From positions 62,001 through 126,000 of the forward strand of contig JBBAQX010000003.1 of assembly GCA_040400085.1 (NCBI GenBank): a stretch of DNA of 64,000 nucleotides, given 5' to 3'. Under the pieces are notes generated by a model, which ran no database searches, had not been told where the DNA came from, and saw nothing but the letters and a program-made list of their open reading frames with translations. This stretch comes from HNR sp040400085 (GTDB lineage: Bacteria; Actinomycetota; Actinomycetes; Actinomycetales; Microbacteriaceae). Positions 41,830-51,235 of this stretch are shown here, in pieces. Position 1 is the stretch's first letter. Each line of letters opens with the position of its first letter. The position numbers and the translations under genes are program-made.

Positions 41830-44800
41830 GTGTCGAAGACTGATTCTTTTGTTCATTTGCATGTTCACAGCGAATATTCCATGCTCGATGGTGCTGCCCG
41901 CGTCAAACCACTGATCGAAGAGGCGGTTCGACAGGGGATGCCCGCAATCGCCGTCACCGACCACGGTAATACGTTCGGTGCCTTCGACTTCTGGAACACG
42001 GCCACGAACGCCGGCATCAAGCCGATTATCGGTACGGAAGCATATATCACCCCCGGCACGCACCGCGGGGATCGCACCCGAGTTAAATGGGGTAATGGCA
42101 GCGGTGACGACGTGTCCGGCGCCGGCTCCTACACGCATATGACCTTACTCTCTGCGTCTCAGATGGGGATGCATAACCTCTTTCGGCTCTCCAGCCGGGC
42201 GTCGATCGAGGGCTACTATTTCAAGCCGCGAATGGATAGAGAGCTGCTGAATCAATATTCTGACGGGCTTATCGCTACGACGGGATGCCCAAGTGGCGAG
42301 GTGCAGACCAGGCTTCGTCTCGGCCAATATGCCGAGGCTCGGGCCGCAGCCGCAGAGTTCCGCGACATTTTTGGCAAGGAAAACTTCTTCTGCGAGATTA
42401 TGGATCACGGCATCGACATCGAACGCCGGGTTATGTCGGACCTGATCAAGCTGGCAAAAGATCTTGGGCTTCCGCTCGTCGCCACCAACGACCTGCACTA
42501 CACGCACGCGGCCGATGCCGAATCGCACGCTGCCCTCCTCTGCGTGCAATCCGGTTCGCGCCTCGATGACCCGAATCGCTTCAAATTTGATGCCAACGAG
42601 TTCTATCTCAAGACGCCTGCCGAGATGCGCCAGGTTTTCCGCGACTATCCCGAGGCCTGTGATAACACGCTGCTCATCGCGGAGCGTTGTGAGACGGCTT
42701 TTGATACCAAGGCAAACTATATGCCCCGTTTCCCGTGCCCTCCCGGTGAGAACGAGGATAGCTGGTTCATCAAAGAGGTCGAAGCTGGCCTCCACGAACG
42801 GTACCCGGGCGGCATCCCCGACGCTGTGCGCAAACAGGCCAACTATGAGGTTGGCGTGATCCTGCAAATGGGGTTCCCCGGTTACTTCCTCGTTGTTGCC
42901 GACTTTATCAACTGGTCCAAGAAGAACGGCATCCGGGTAGGGCCAGGTCGCGGATCGGGAGCCGGCTCGATGGCTGCCTACGCGATGAAGATCACCGACC
43001 TCGACCCGCTGCAGCACGGCCTCATCTTCGAGCGATTCCTCAACCCCGACCGCGTGTCCATGCCCGACTTCGACGTTGACTTCGACGAGCGTCGTCGCGG
43101 CGAGGTCATAAAATATGTCACAGACAAGTATGGCGACGAGCGCGTTGCCCAGATCGTTACCTACGGAACGATTAAGGCCAAGCAGGCGCTGAAGGATTCC
43201 TCGCGCGTGCTCGGATTCCCCTACGGCATGGGGGAGAAGCTGACCAAAGCCATGCCTCCCGCCGTGATGGGTAAAGACATCCCTCTCGAGGGAATCATGG
43301 ATACGAATCATCCCCGCTATAAAGAGGCATCCGATTTTCGGGCGATTCTCGAGGTGGATGCCGAGGCGCGGACCGTCTTCGAAACCGCCCGCGGCATCGA
43401 GAACCTCAAACGGCAATGGGGTGTGCACGCCGCCGGTGTGATCATGTCGAGCGATCCTCTTATCGACATCATCCCCATCATGAAACGCGAACAAGACGGC
43501 CAGATCGTCACCCAATTCGACTATCCGGCGTGCGAGTCGCTCGGGCTGATCAAGATGGACTTCCTGGGGCTTCGGAACCTGACGATTCTGGACGACGCTC
43601 TCGACAACATCCGTTCCAATCGAAACGAAGAGCTCGTACTCGAGGATCTCGACCTGACCGATCAATCGGCATACGACCTGATCGCCCGCGGCGATACCCT
43701 CGGCGTATTCCAGCTTGATGGTGGGCCGATGCGCGGGCTCCTACGATTGATGAAGCCCGACAACTTCGAGGACATCTCCGCTGTGCTTGCCCTGTACCGC
43801 CCGGGTCCGATGGGTGCCAACTCGCACACCAACTATGCGCTGCGCAAAAACGGTATCCAACCGATCGAGCCGATTCACCCCGAACTCGAAGAAGCTCTGA
43901 GGGAGGTACTCGGGGGCACATACGGTCTCATCGTGTACCAGGAGCAGGTAATGTCGATCGCGCAGAAGCTCGCCGGCTTCACGCTCGCGCAGGCAGATCT
44001 CTTGCGCCGCGCGATGGGTAAGAAAAAGAAATCCGAGCTGGATAAGCAATTCGAGGGTTTCTCGAAGGGGATGAACGATAACGGATACTCGGATGCCGCG
44101 GTCAAGACCCTGTGGGACATCCTCCTTCCGTTCTCGGACTATGCCTTCAACAAAGCGCACTCGGCCGCCTATGGGGTTCTCAGCTACTGGACTGCTTATC
44201 TTAAGGCAAATTACCCGGCAGAGTTTATGGCCGCGCTGCTCACGAGCGTCGGCGATTCCAAGGACAAACTGGGGATGTACCTCAACGAGTGTCGGCGAAT
44301 GGGTATCCAGGTGCTTGCTCCAGATGTGAACGAGTCTCTCGTGCACTTCTCTGCCGTGGGCAAAGACATCCGATTCGGCCTTGGTGCCATCCGAAACGTT
44401 GGAGCAAACGTTGTGGAATTTATTCGTGAATCGCGCGAAGAGAAGGGCCGGTTCACGTCTTTCCACGACTTCCTGAACAAGGTTCCGCTCACCGTGCTCA
44501 ACAAAAGAACTGTTGAATCCCTGATCAAGGCGGGGGCGTTCGACTCGGTCTCCCCGGTCCGCCGTGCCCTGATCGAGATTCACGAGGATGCGGTGGATGC
44601 TGCCTCCAAGGCTAAGCGAGAAGAGGCCCACGGCAACTTCGGATTTGATTTCGACAGTCTCTTCGACGATCCCACCGAGGCAGAGGAACAGGTACCTGAG
44701 CGCCCCGAGTGGGCCAAGAAGGATAAGTTGGCATTCGAGAGGGAGATGCTGGGGCTCTACGTCTCCGATCATCCTCTCGCTGGTCTCGAGGTCGCGTTGG

Positions 44801-45342
44801 CAAAACATGCGAGCACCACCGTGAACGAGATCAATAACCCGGATGCTAACTTTGACGGCGAGATCGTCACGGTTGCCGGGCTCATCACGAGCGTGCAGCA
44901 CAGGGTTGCCAAGTCGGGCAATCAATACGGCATGATCACGGTCGAGGACTTCACCGGTGAGATTCAGGTGCTCTTAATGGGTAAGTCCTATCTCGAGTTT
45001 GGGCCGATTCTGCAGAATGACGCCATAGCCTCTGTCCGCGGAAAGGTTAATGCGAGGGACGACGGCATGTCGATGCATGCCTACGGGGTTTCGCTACCCG
45101 AGGTTGAGCAGGCAGAGATTGGCGCTCCTATCTCCATAACCGTCCAGGATCGCCGAGCCACAGAGAAGACGATGCGAGAGCTTAAAGAGCTGTTGGGGCG
45201 TCACCCCGGTCAGAACGAGGTGCGCCTGCGGTTGCTTACCCCGACGGCGGTTCGGGTGTTTGAGCTTCCCCATCTCGTGTCGGTAACGTCGAGCTTCTTT
45301 GGAGACATCAAGGGCCTTTTGGGCCCTCGATGCCTCCAGTAG
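41830..45342 (+). CDS. dnaE: DNA polymerase III alpha subunit
   Basis: A 1170-residue replicative polymerase (DnaE1 type). The N-terminal PHP domain begins FVHLHVHSEYSMLDGAARV, the palm carries PDFDVDFDE at about residues 412-420 with catalytic aspartates, and the thumb, fingers, helix-hairpin-helix and OB domain (about 1000-1080) follow. The last two dozen residues end GPRCLQ, within a short repeat that also forms hairpins. GTG 41830 follows GGAGATG. It is convergent with the nucleotidase gene. Confidence 0.97.
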   Translation: MSKTDSFVHLHVHSEYSMLDGAARVKPLIEEAVRQGMPAIAVTDHGNTFGAFDFWNTATNAGIKPIIGTEAYITPGTHRGDRTRVKWGNGSGDDVSGAGSYTHMTLLSASQMGMHNLFRLSSRASIEGYYFKPRMDRELLNQYSDGLIATTGCPSGEVQTRLRLGQYAEARAAAAEFRDIFGKENFFCEIMDHGIDIERRVMSDLIKLAKDLGLPLVATNDLHYTHAADAESHAALLCVQSGSRLDDPNRFKFDANEFYLKTPAEMRQVFRDYPEACDNTLLIAERCETAFDTKANYMPRFPCPPGENEDSWFIKEVEAGLHERYPGGIPDAVRKQANYEVGVILQMGFPGYFLVVADFINWSKKNGIRVGPGRGSGAGSMAAYAMKITDLDPLQHGLIFERFLNPDRVSMPDFDVDFDERRRGEVIKYVTDKYGDERVAQIVTYGTIKAKQALKDSSRVLGFPYGMGEKLTKAMPPAVMGKDIPLEGIMDTNHPRYKEASDFRAILEVDAEARTVFETARGIENLKRQWGVHAAGVIMSSDPLIDIIPIMKREQDGQIVTQFDYPACESLGLIKMDFLGLRNLTILDDALDNIRSNRNEELVLEDLDLTDQSAYDLIARGDTLGVFQLDGGPMRGLLRLMKPDNFEDISAVLALYRPGPMGANSHTNYALRKNGIQPIEPIHPELEEALREVLGGTYGLIVYQEQVMSIAQKLAGFTLAQADLLRRAMGKKKKSELDKQFEGFSKGMNDNGYSDAAVKTLWDILLPFSDYAFNKAHSAAYGVLSYWTAYLKANYPAEFMAALLTSVGDSKDKLGMYLNECRRMGIQVLAPDVNESLVHFSAVGKDIRFGLGAIRNVGANVVEFIRESREEKGRFTSFHDFLNKVPLTVLNKRTVESLIKAGAFDSVSPVRRALIEIHEDAVDAASKAKREEAHGNFGFDFDSLFDDPTEAEEQVPERPEWAKKDKLAFEREMLGLYVSDHPLAGLEVALAKHASTTVNEINNPDANFDGEIVTVAGLITSVQHRVAKSGNQYGMITVEDFTGEIQVLLMGKSYLEFGPILQNDAIASVRGKVNARDDGMSMHAYGVSLPEVEQAEIGAPISITVQDRRATEKTMRELKELLGRHPGQNEVRLRLLTPTAVRVFELPHLVSVTSSFFGDIKGLLGPRCLQ

Positions 45343-45377
45343 AGGAGTGCCTCCAAGAGGCGTGCCTCACCGAGGCG
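45331..45377. repeat. Three TGCCTC...GAGG hairpin units at the dnaE 3' end
   Basis: Units begin at 45331, 45348 and 45363. Each has TGCCTC, a 3-5 base loop, and GAGG(C/A), so each can fold as a short hairpin. The first unit contains the dnaE stop. The array lies between convergent genes and may act as a bidirectional terminator. No T-tract is present. Confidence 0.55.
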
Positions 45378-45384
45378 GGAAAGG

Positions 45385-47466
45385 CTAGGCCTGTTCTTTC
45401 CTACGGATGAGAAGTGCCGCGGCCCCGCCGAGAAGCGCGATCGCGAGCAGGAGCGCTCCGTGACTGTCGGACGCTCCCGTCGTGGCAAGGGCGGCGGCCG
45501 CGGGTGTGGCGGCTGTGGTTGAGCCGCTACCGTCACTTGGCACTGGTGCAGCGGTCGGAGCGATCGGGTCTACGACGTCCTCTTCTTCGCTGGGAACGGT
45601 GCTGCGGAGCGACCAGTTCTTGACGAAGAAGTCTGCCGGGTCGACAACGCCTTTTTTCTGCGACCAATTGATGAGGAGCTGACGGATCTCGGCCTGTTCG
45701 TCGTAAACCACGGGTGCCGTGGAGACGTGGGGGTAATCGCCTCCGCCGTTCTGGCGGTAGTTATTTGAGACGAAAATGACCTTATCCTCCGCGGCAAGGG
45801 GAGTGCCGTCGGCGCGGGTGAGCCCTACGATTCGCTGTCCGACGGGAGCCGAGATGTTGATCTGGTAGTTGACCCCGGAGAGCACGTCATAGTTGTAATC
45901 GGGGATCCCGTTGGGGGCATTGGACGAAACCGCGTTCGTGCCAGTGGCCGGATCGAAGGGAGCTCCGACCTCTACCTGTTTAAAGTAGCGAGCAGAGAAC
46001 TCGAGATAGTCCTTTAGCTGCGCACCCGTGAGAGTGACGGCTTTTAGGGTGTTGTCGAAGACATAGAGCGCGCTCAGGTCACGAATGGTGAGCTCACCTT
46101 GAGGGAACACGGCGGTCCGTGAGAACGGTGACGCTTGCGACACGATCGGGAGTGACGCGTATCCGCTTCCCTGCAGAGCCGTATGCACGGTGTCTGTCTG
46201 CACAAAATTGATGAAGTCAAGAATAGGGGTGTCCTCGTAGTAGGACGTTGCCGCGGAAAGCGGTTGAGTGGAGGTCGCAATTGGTGTGTTCACATAGTTC
46301 ACGGCGGTGTCGTGTTGCTCGCTGAGGGCGGCAACAAGAGCGGGATTTTCCGCCGTGATATCTTTGCCGTAGTGCGGGGTCACGACGGGTGCCTTCTGGC
46401 CCCAATCCACTGCCCACTCTGTTCCTGCGGATGCGCTCGAGGGTGTGCTGGCGCTCGTCGGTATCAGATTGAGGGTAACCTCGTTCACGGAACGTGCCCA
46501 ATAGTTGGGCTGTGTAACGAGCACTTTCTTGCCCGACACCTCGTTCGTGTAGATCGTTGACGGGCGGTCTCGGTGCGTGTGCCCGGCGACGATCACGTCA
46601 ATGTCGGGCACGAGTGAAGCGATGTTATTTACGGTGTTCTCGTAAAGCGCGGTTTCGTCGTAGTCGGCGTTCGGTTGGGTGCCTTCTCCTGTATGGGCCA
46701 GCACGATGACGACATCGGCCTGTTCTTTGACGATCGGTACCCACTTTTTCGCGGCTGCTACCATATCTTCAAATTCGAGTTTTCCTTCGACATTCTGCTT
46801 ATCCCACAAACGGATGCCGGGGGTCACCAGGCCGATAACGCCTACCGTGATATCGTTGCCGTCTATTGTCCGGTTGATCAGGGTATAGGGCTCGTGATAT
46901 GACTCGCCCGTTGACTCATCGATCACGTTTGCCCCCAACAGGGGAGCATCGAGCTGGCTTTCATATGCTCCGAGCAATTCGAGACCGTAGTTGTATTCGT
47001 GGTTGCCCACGACCAGAGCATCGTAACCGATGGTGTTATAGGCCTTAGCCATGGGGTGGACGGTATCTCCCGCGATGACGCCGGCGCGACCCGGGCCCAT
47101 GCCGTAGTAGTAGGTGAGCGGAGTGCCCTGGATGGAGTCGCCGTTATCGACCACGATGACGGAGTCGTTCCCCTTCGCCGCTCTCACCTCGTCGATAGCC
47201 GTTGCGGATCGGCTTAGGCCGAGGATATCGGCGGGCCTTGTATATTCTGAGTTTGCGAAGTAGTCCCAGTTGAACACGTGGCCGTGGACATCTGTTGTTG
47301 CCATGAGGCTGAGTTCAACGCTGGGCGTTGACGCCTCCGCGGGGCCTGTTGAATCGGGGGAGGCTGGCAGCACGGCAGCCGCGGAGAGGGCTGCAGTCGA
47401 TAGGCAGGTGGCGGTGAGGGCGAGGGTCGCCACGAGGGCTCCCCCTCTGATAAAGCGCCGAAGCAT
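45385..47466 (-). CDS. Cell-wall-anchored 5'-nucleotidase / 2',3'-cyclic nucleotide phosphodiesterase
   Basis: A 693-residue secreted protein. An N-terminal signal peptide (LRRFIRGGALVATLALTATC) is followed by a metallophosphatase domain with TTDVHGHV, VDNGDSIQGTPL, VVGNHEYN and GHTHRDRP, and a 5'-nucleotidase C-terminal domain (about 330-570). The C terminus reads LATTG, a membrane segment, then RRKEQA: a sortase signal of the LAxTG type used by class E sortases. It would release phosphate or nucleosides outside the cell. Start ATG 47466 follows TTAGGA. It lies 94 bases after thiZ on the same strand, but a functional link is not shown. Confidence 0.9.
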   Translation of the reverse strand: MLRRFIRGGALVATLALTATCLSTAALSAAAVLPASPDSTGPAEASTPSVELSLMATTDVHGHVFNWDYFANSEYTRPADILGLSRSATAIDEVRAAKGNDSVIVVDNGDSIQGTPLTYYYGMGPGRAGVIAGDTVHPMAKAYNTIGYDALVVGNHEYNYGLELLGAYESQLDAPLLGANVIDESTGESYHEPYTLINRTIDGNDITVGVIGLVTPGIRLWDKQNVEGKLEFEDMVAAAKKWVPIVKEQADVVIVLAHTGEGTQPNADYDETALYENTVNNIASLVPDIDVIVAGHTHRDRPSTIYTNEVSGKKVLVTQPNYWARSVNEVTLNLIPTSASTPSSASAGTEWAVDWGQKAPVVTPHYGKDITAENPALVAALSEQHDTAVNYVNTPIATSTQPLSAATSYYEDTPILDFINFVQTDTVHTALQGSGYASLPIVSQASPFSRTAVFPQGELTIRDLSALYVFDNTLKAVTLTGAQLKDYLEFSARYFKQVEVGAPFDPATGTNAVSSNAPNGIPDYNYDVLSGVNYQINISAPVGQRIVGLTRADGTPLAAEDKVIFVSNNYRQNGGGDYPHVSTAPVVYDEQAEIRQLLINWSQKKGVVDPADFFVKNWSLRSTVPSEEEDVVDPIAPTAAPVPSDGSGSTTAATPAAAALATTGASDSHGALLLAIALLGGAAALLIRRKEQA

Positions 47467-47560
47467 TGAAATATCATTCCTAACTGGAGATTAACTGAAT
47501 GTTTACAGGACTTTATCAGCTTAGCCAATCTCTCCAGCAAGGGTAAGTTCAAACACCACG

Positions 47561-48367
47561 TCAGAGGTGGATGTCGTGACCGTGCAGCAGGCGGGTGAGG
47601 GTGCGCTCGGCGTCCTCAATTGACGGATGCTCCGCTCGCGCCCGAACATCGGCCCACTGGCCCCCTCCCGCATCGAGGCGAAGGTCTGCCACAATCATTG
47701 CCGGGCGGGGGGAAAACGCGATGACCCTATCGGAGAGACGCACCGCTTCGCGCACATCGTGCGTGATGAGGAGAACGGTTACGCCGAATTGTCGGCAAAT
47801 ATTCTTCAGCCACTGCTGCATATCGGTTCGGGTGAGAGAATCCAGGGCGGCAAACGGCTCGTCGAGTAGGAGAATCTTCTTCTCCCGCAGAATTGTGCGC
47901 AGCAGCGAAACGCGCTGACGCATACCGCCGGAGAGGTGTTCGGGGCGCTCGTGGGCGAAGTCGCTGAGGCCGAAAAGCGGGAGGAGCTCGTGGGCCTTAG
48001 CGCGAGCATCCCTTCTCGACACGCCATCGATGACCATTCCGATGATGGCGTTATCGATAACGTCACGCCAGGGAAAGAGGACGTCGTCCTGGGGCATGTA
48101 GGAGCAGAGGGCTGCGGCATCGAGGGGGGATTCAACGGGTGTGCCGCCGATGAGAACGGTGCCGGAATCGGCTGGCTCAAGTCCCATGATGATGTTGAAA
48201 AGGGTGCTTTTGCCGCAGCCGCTCGGGCCGATGAGGGAGACGAAGTCGCCGGGGTCGATGGTGAGTGACAGTCCCGCCACCGCCGGGGTCGCGACCTTCT
48301 TGACGGGAAAAGACTTGGTGATGCCGGAGAGCGTTACCGCGGCGGGTGCCGTGTTATTGTTCGTCAC
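47561..48367 (-). CDS. thiZ: ABC transporter ATPase for thiamine pyrimidine precursor (ThiZ)
   Basis: A 268-residue ATP-binding subunit. Walker A GPSGCGKST, Q-loop YMPQDDVLFPW, signature LSGGMRQR, Walker B ILLLDEPF and the H-loop histidine in THDVREA are all present. With ThiX and ThiY it forms the importer for formylaminopyrimidine or HMP. The open frame runs on upstream through thiX, but the GTG at 48367 is the start: it gives the family N terminus and overlaps the thiX stop (GTGA). It is similar to SsuB and TauB ATPases; the substrate assignment comes from the operon. Confidence 0.9.
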   Translation of the reverse strand: MTNNNTAPAAVTLSGITKSFPVKKVATPAVAGLSLTIDPGDFVSLIGPSGCGKSTLFNIIMGLEPADSGTVLIGGTPVESPLDAAALCSYMPQDDVLFPWRDVIDNAIIGMVIDGVSRRDARAKAHELLPLFGLSDFAHERPEHLSGGMRQRVSLLRTILREKKILLLDEPFAALDSLTRTDMQQWLKNICRQFGVTVLLITHDVREAVRLSDRVIAFSPRPAMIVADLRLDAGGGQWADVRARAEHPSIEDAERTLTRLLHGHDIHL

Positions 48368-49209
48368 GAGCTGCCTTTCGCCCGCGGTGTTATAGCCCGA
48401 GGCTTGATACTCTGCGGTGTAATACCCCGAGGAGCGATACTCCACGGTGCGATACTCCACGGTGCGATAATCCGTTGCGCGAGATAGGTGAGAGCGAAAA
48501 GGGCGATGCTGATCAGAGCGGCCACGACGACAGCGGCAAGCACCAAGTCCGTGCGGAACGAGTTCTTTTGAAGGCTCATGTAGATGCCGAGCCCTGCCTT
48601 CGCCCCGACATATTCGGCGAATATGGCGCCGACGACGGCATAGGTGACGCCGATTCGTAGCGCGGTGAAGAAACGCGGGAGAGATTGGGGTAGTCGGAGC
48701 CGAGAGAACAGCTGCCAACGGGACGCCCCCATGCTGCGCAGGAGTGCCATTGCGCTGGGGCTTGTCGAGCGGAATCCCTCGATCAGCCCCAGCGTGATCG
48801 GGAAAAAGGTAACCAGAACAATGACAACGACCTTTGGCAGGGGACCGAAGCCGAACCAGATGATCATAAGCGGTGCAATTGCGATGATGGGGAGGGTTTG
48901 AGAGGCAACGAGAAGTGGAGTGAGAGCTCGCCCGACCCAGGGAACAAAATCGACCAGAATCGCTAACGCCCAACTTGCCGCGAGAGATACGGCAAAGCCG
49001 AGGAGAGTGACCTGAAGCGTGGCGGCAGCGTGAACGCTCAGGTCGCCCCAGTGGGCGAGGCCTTGTTCTATGATTCTTGAGGGCGCCGGGAGTATTTGAG
49101 GTCGGACACCGCTCAGGTAAACCCCTATCTCCCAGGCTGCAATCAGTGCAATGCTGAGCAGAATAGCTGGCCACGAGGCGCGAAGAAACGAGATGACTCT
49201 CTCCCTCAT
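48364..49209 (-). CDS. thiX: ABC transporter permease (ThiX) with repeat tail
   Basis: A 281-residue permease with about six membrane segments and the EAA loop (STSPSAMALLRSMGASRWQLF). It pairs with ThiZ and ThiY. The last 40 residues are unusual: after LAQRI they repeat a pentapeptide of the form I-A/T/K-P-W/R/Q-S/G/A six times, encoded by a 15-bp tandem repeat (48383-48487). It overlaps ThiY by ATGA and ThiZ by GTGA, so the operon is tightly coupled. The tail is cytoplasmic or peripheral and probably not needed for transport. Confidence 0.9.
   Translation of the reverse strand: MRERVISFLRASWPAILLSIALIAAWEIGVYLSGVRPQILPAPSRIIEQGLAHWGDLSVHAAATLQVTLLGFAVSLAASWALAILVDFVPWVGRALTPLLVASQTLPIIAIAPLMIIWFGFGPLPKVVVIVLVTFFPITLGLIEGFRSTSPSAMALLRSMGASRWQLFSRLRLPQSLPRFFTALRIGVTYAVVGAIFAEYVGAKAGLGIYMSLQKNSFRTDLVLAAVVVAALISIALFALTYLAQRIIAPWSIAPWSIAPRGITPQSIKPRAITPRAKGSS
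48383..48487. repeat. Seven 15-bp tandem units in the thiX 3' end
   Basis: Units start every 15 bases from 48383 to 48473. Units 5 and 6 (48443, 48458) differ at one base; the others are diverged but share a GGTGcGATACTC-like core. In the thiX frame they encode the pentapeptide series IAPWS, IAPWS, IAPRG, ITPQS, IKPRA, ITPRA. The frame is preserved by the unit length, and the array ends just before the thiZ start. Confidence 0.9.
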
Positions 49210-50285
49210 TTGCGTGATTCAGTCGTCGGCTGCTCCGCCGGAGAGAGGAACTTCGTCGTGAAATAGGTTGACCAATCCGGACTCGTTGTCAGCTTCTTAC
49301 CGTCTTCGTCGCTGAGCAGCCCATTATCGAATAGGAAGGTTGCATAGTCGCCCCAGTGTTGCGCATCGAGGGTACCGACGTTCCCGTTTTTATCACGCAG
49401 AAGCTCCGCTGAGAGGATGCGTTGGCTTTCGTGAACCATTTCCTCGTCGTCAAAGAAACCTGGGTTAGCCTTGATGAGCAGGTCTGCGGCCTCGTCGGGT
49501 TTTTCCGCGGCGAAGACATATCCGCGCTGCAGCGCACGGACGAAGCCCGCGGCATCCTCAGGGTTGTTGTCCGTCCATTCCCGGCTTGCGTCAATAACCA
49601 CGGCGTATTGGCTAGGGAATCCATAGTCTGTGTAATGGAAGAGCCGTAGGGGATTGCCGCTGCGTTCTGCCTCTACTCCCTCCCACGCGAAGAAGGGAAT
49701 TACAAAGTCTGCGTTCCCCGAGTACAGGGCCTCGTAGGCTGATGTTCCCAACACCACGCTTTCGAAAGTCCCCGTACCCCCGTCGTTCCGAATGACCTGT
49801 GTGAGGAGCGGAAGCTCAGCAGGCTCTCCGAAACCCGCATATGTTTTGCCGTCGAGGTCCGCCGGGCTGGTGATCGAGGTATCGTCTGCCCGCACTGCGA
49901 TAGCGCTGGCCCAATTCTGCAACACCGACATGATCGCGATAACCTGTGCCCCGGACGCCTGGGCCATGGTGGATGCGTCGTGAAAGCTGATGCCAACATC
50001 CGCCTGTCCGGCGTCCAGCAGGGTGTCGGGGAGTGCACTATTGTAATCAACAATCTCCACGCTGAGGCCTTCTTCCGCGAAGTAGCCCTTCTGCATTGCG
50101 ACGTACAAACCCGTGTGATTGGTGTTTGGCGTCCAGTCCAGCGCGAATCGGACTGGCATGAGGCCGTCGGACTGTGAGTCTGCGCCTGTCGGCTGCCCCG
50201 AGCATCCCGTCAGCGCGAGGGTCGCTACCGCGATGGCAGAGACGAGCGCCCGCACGCCGAAACGAACGGTTTTCTCCCGGCCCAT
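49206..50285 (-). CDS. thiY: ThiY/NMT1-family substrate-binding lipoprotein
   Basis: A 359-residue solute-binding lipoprotein. An N-terminal signal with lipobox LALTGC anchors it by a cysteine at about residue 28. The mature part has the family start VRFALDWTPNTNHTGLYVA and DAGQADVGISFHDA, as in ThiY proteins that bind formylaminopyrimidine and NMT1/THI5-like pyrimidine binders. It follows tenA (TAATG overlap) under a TPP riboswitch, which supports a thiamine precursor as ligand. The exact ligand is inferred. Confidence 0.92.
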   Translation of the reverse strand: MGREKTVRFGVRALVSAIAVATLALTGCSGQPTGADSQSDGLMPVRFALDWTPNTNHTGLYVAMQKGYFAEEGLSVEIVDYNSALPDTLLDAGQADVGISFHDASTMAQASGAQVIAIMSVLQNWASAIAVRADDTSITSPADLDGKTYAGFGEPAELPLLTQVIRNDGGTGTFESVVLGTSAYEALYSGNADFVIPFFAWEGVEAERSGNPLRLFHYTDYGFPSQYAVVIDASREWTDNNPEDAAGFVRALQRGYVFAAEKPDEAADLLIKANPGFFDDEEMVHESQRILSAELLRDKNGNVGTLDAQHWGDYATFLFDNGLLSDEDGKKLTTSPDWSTYFTTKFLSPAEQPTTESRK

Positions 50286-51037
50286 TATGCTTCTCCCGCT
50301 GACAAGCGTGCGGCCGGGGATGGTGTGGATGAGGGCCAGGGCTGCCTATTGAGCGCCGTATCCCAAAAGAGCAGCTCGTATCTGGTCGCGATTCGATGAG
50401 CCTCGAACATTGCGGCGGTGTCGGTCTCGCCCGCCCGTTTGTGAGCGTCATCGACAGCGGTGCGGGCTGCGCGCACGGCTGCTTGGAACTCGTCTCCGTC
50501 GTATGCTGCAACCCATCTCGCGAACGGATGCTCCGGGTCCAGCTCCAGCGCGGCCCTCGCCTCAACAGCGAGTCGCGACGACACGTCGGCGTATATCCAA
50601 AAACACGGTAGCACCGCTGCACAGGCCACGGCGTAGGGCTCGGTTGCCGCGGTGGCAACGAGGTACGAGACATATGCGAGACAGGTGGGGGAGGGCTCAA
50701 CCTGGTTCGTGTGAGTCGCGTTCTCTTGTCGGTTGAGCAGGTCTTCGTGCAGGCTGGCCTCGACGATGGTTGCGTCGTGTGCCGATTTGGCCCAGAACGC
50801 CGAAGAGTTGGAATCTGGTGCCCTGGCGGCGAGAAGAGCGAGGGCCTTGGCATAGCCTGCAAGGTAGAGCGCGTCCTGCTGAATGTAGTAGATGAAGTCG
50901 GCGAGGGGCAGCGAGCCGTCTCCCAGTCGGCGGAGAAATTCTAGGGAATCGATTGCGTCTCTCAGGTCGCCCGTCGAGGCCCAGAGTAGATCGGTAAACC
51001 GGGCAGGCTCGGTTATGTTTGGAGCAGAATTGCTCAT
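50285..51037 (-). CDS. tenA: TenA-family aminopyrimidine aminohydrolase (thiaminase II)
   Basis: A 250-residue all-helical TenA protein. The catalytic cysteine lies in LPCFWIY, and FIYYIQQDALYL and FLRRLGDGSLPLADF are family blocks. TenA converts aminopyrimidine from degraded thiamine to HMP, which ThiD then phosphorylates. It is the first gene after a TPP riboswitch on the minus strand, followed by thiY, thiX and thiZ. ATG 51037 lies close behind the riboswitch, so the switch can control translation or transcription. Confidence 0.94.
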   Translation of the reverse strand: MSNSAPNITEPARFTDLLWASTGDLRDAIDSLEFLRRLGDGSLPLADFIYYIQQDALYLAGYAKALALLAARAPDSNSSAFWAKSAHDATIVEASLHEDLLNRQENATHTNQVEPSPTCLAYVSYLVATAATEPYAVACAAVLPCFWIYADVSSRLAVEARAALELDPEHPFARWVAAYDGDEFQAAVRAARTAVDDAHKRAGETDTAAMFEAHRIATRYELLFWDTALNRQPWPSSTPSPAARLSAGEA

Positions 51038-51042
51038 CTCGT

Positions 51043-51126
51043 GGACATCCCTTCGTCAGAATTACCTGAACAGGTTCTCGGGTCTTATCTCAGCCTCGCC
51101 AGAATAGCGAAACACCCCGTGTCGAT
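51043..51126 (-). promoter_or_regulatory. TPP riboswitch upstream of tenA-thiYXZ
   Basis: Read on the minus strand it has ACGGGGTG, CTGAGA, ACCCG...GAACCTG and the 3' AAGGGA, in the order and spacing of the thi-box. TPP binding would switch off the salvage operon. The 3' part ends 6 bases before the tenA start, so it probably masks the ribosome site. Confidence 0.92.
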
Positions 51127-51235
51127 AGTGTTCCTTCACCGTAGCATAGACGGCGGGAACACGAATGAAATAAAGGATTAATCTGAATGTAATTCCACTA
51201 AGTCTATTCTTTTTTCTTGATTGATAGATTTTGCT

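Noticed and set aside
42145..43665. 506-codon minus-strand frame inside dnaE, and a second one at 43741-44925
   Set aside because: Both mirror the codon use of dnaE, have no known domain or ribosome site, and are explained as antisense shadows.
48383..48487. Possible CRISPR array
   Set aside because: The 15-bp units are contiguous without spacers and are in frame in thiX, so this is a coding tandem repeat and not a CRISPR array.
48368..49174. N-terminal extension of thiZ to 49174
   Set aside because: The extra 269 codons are the thiX gene in another frame; the GTG at 48367 gives the family start and overlaps thiX as expected.
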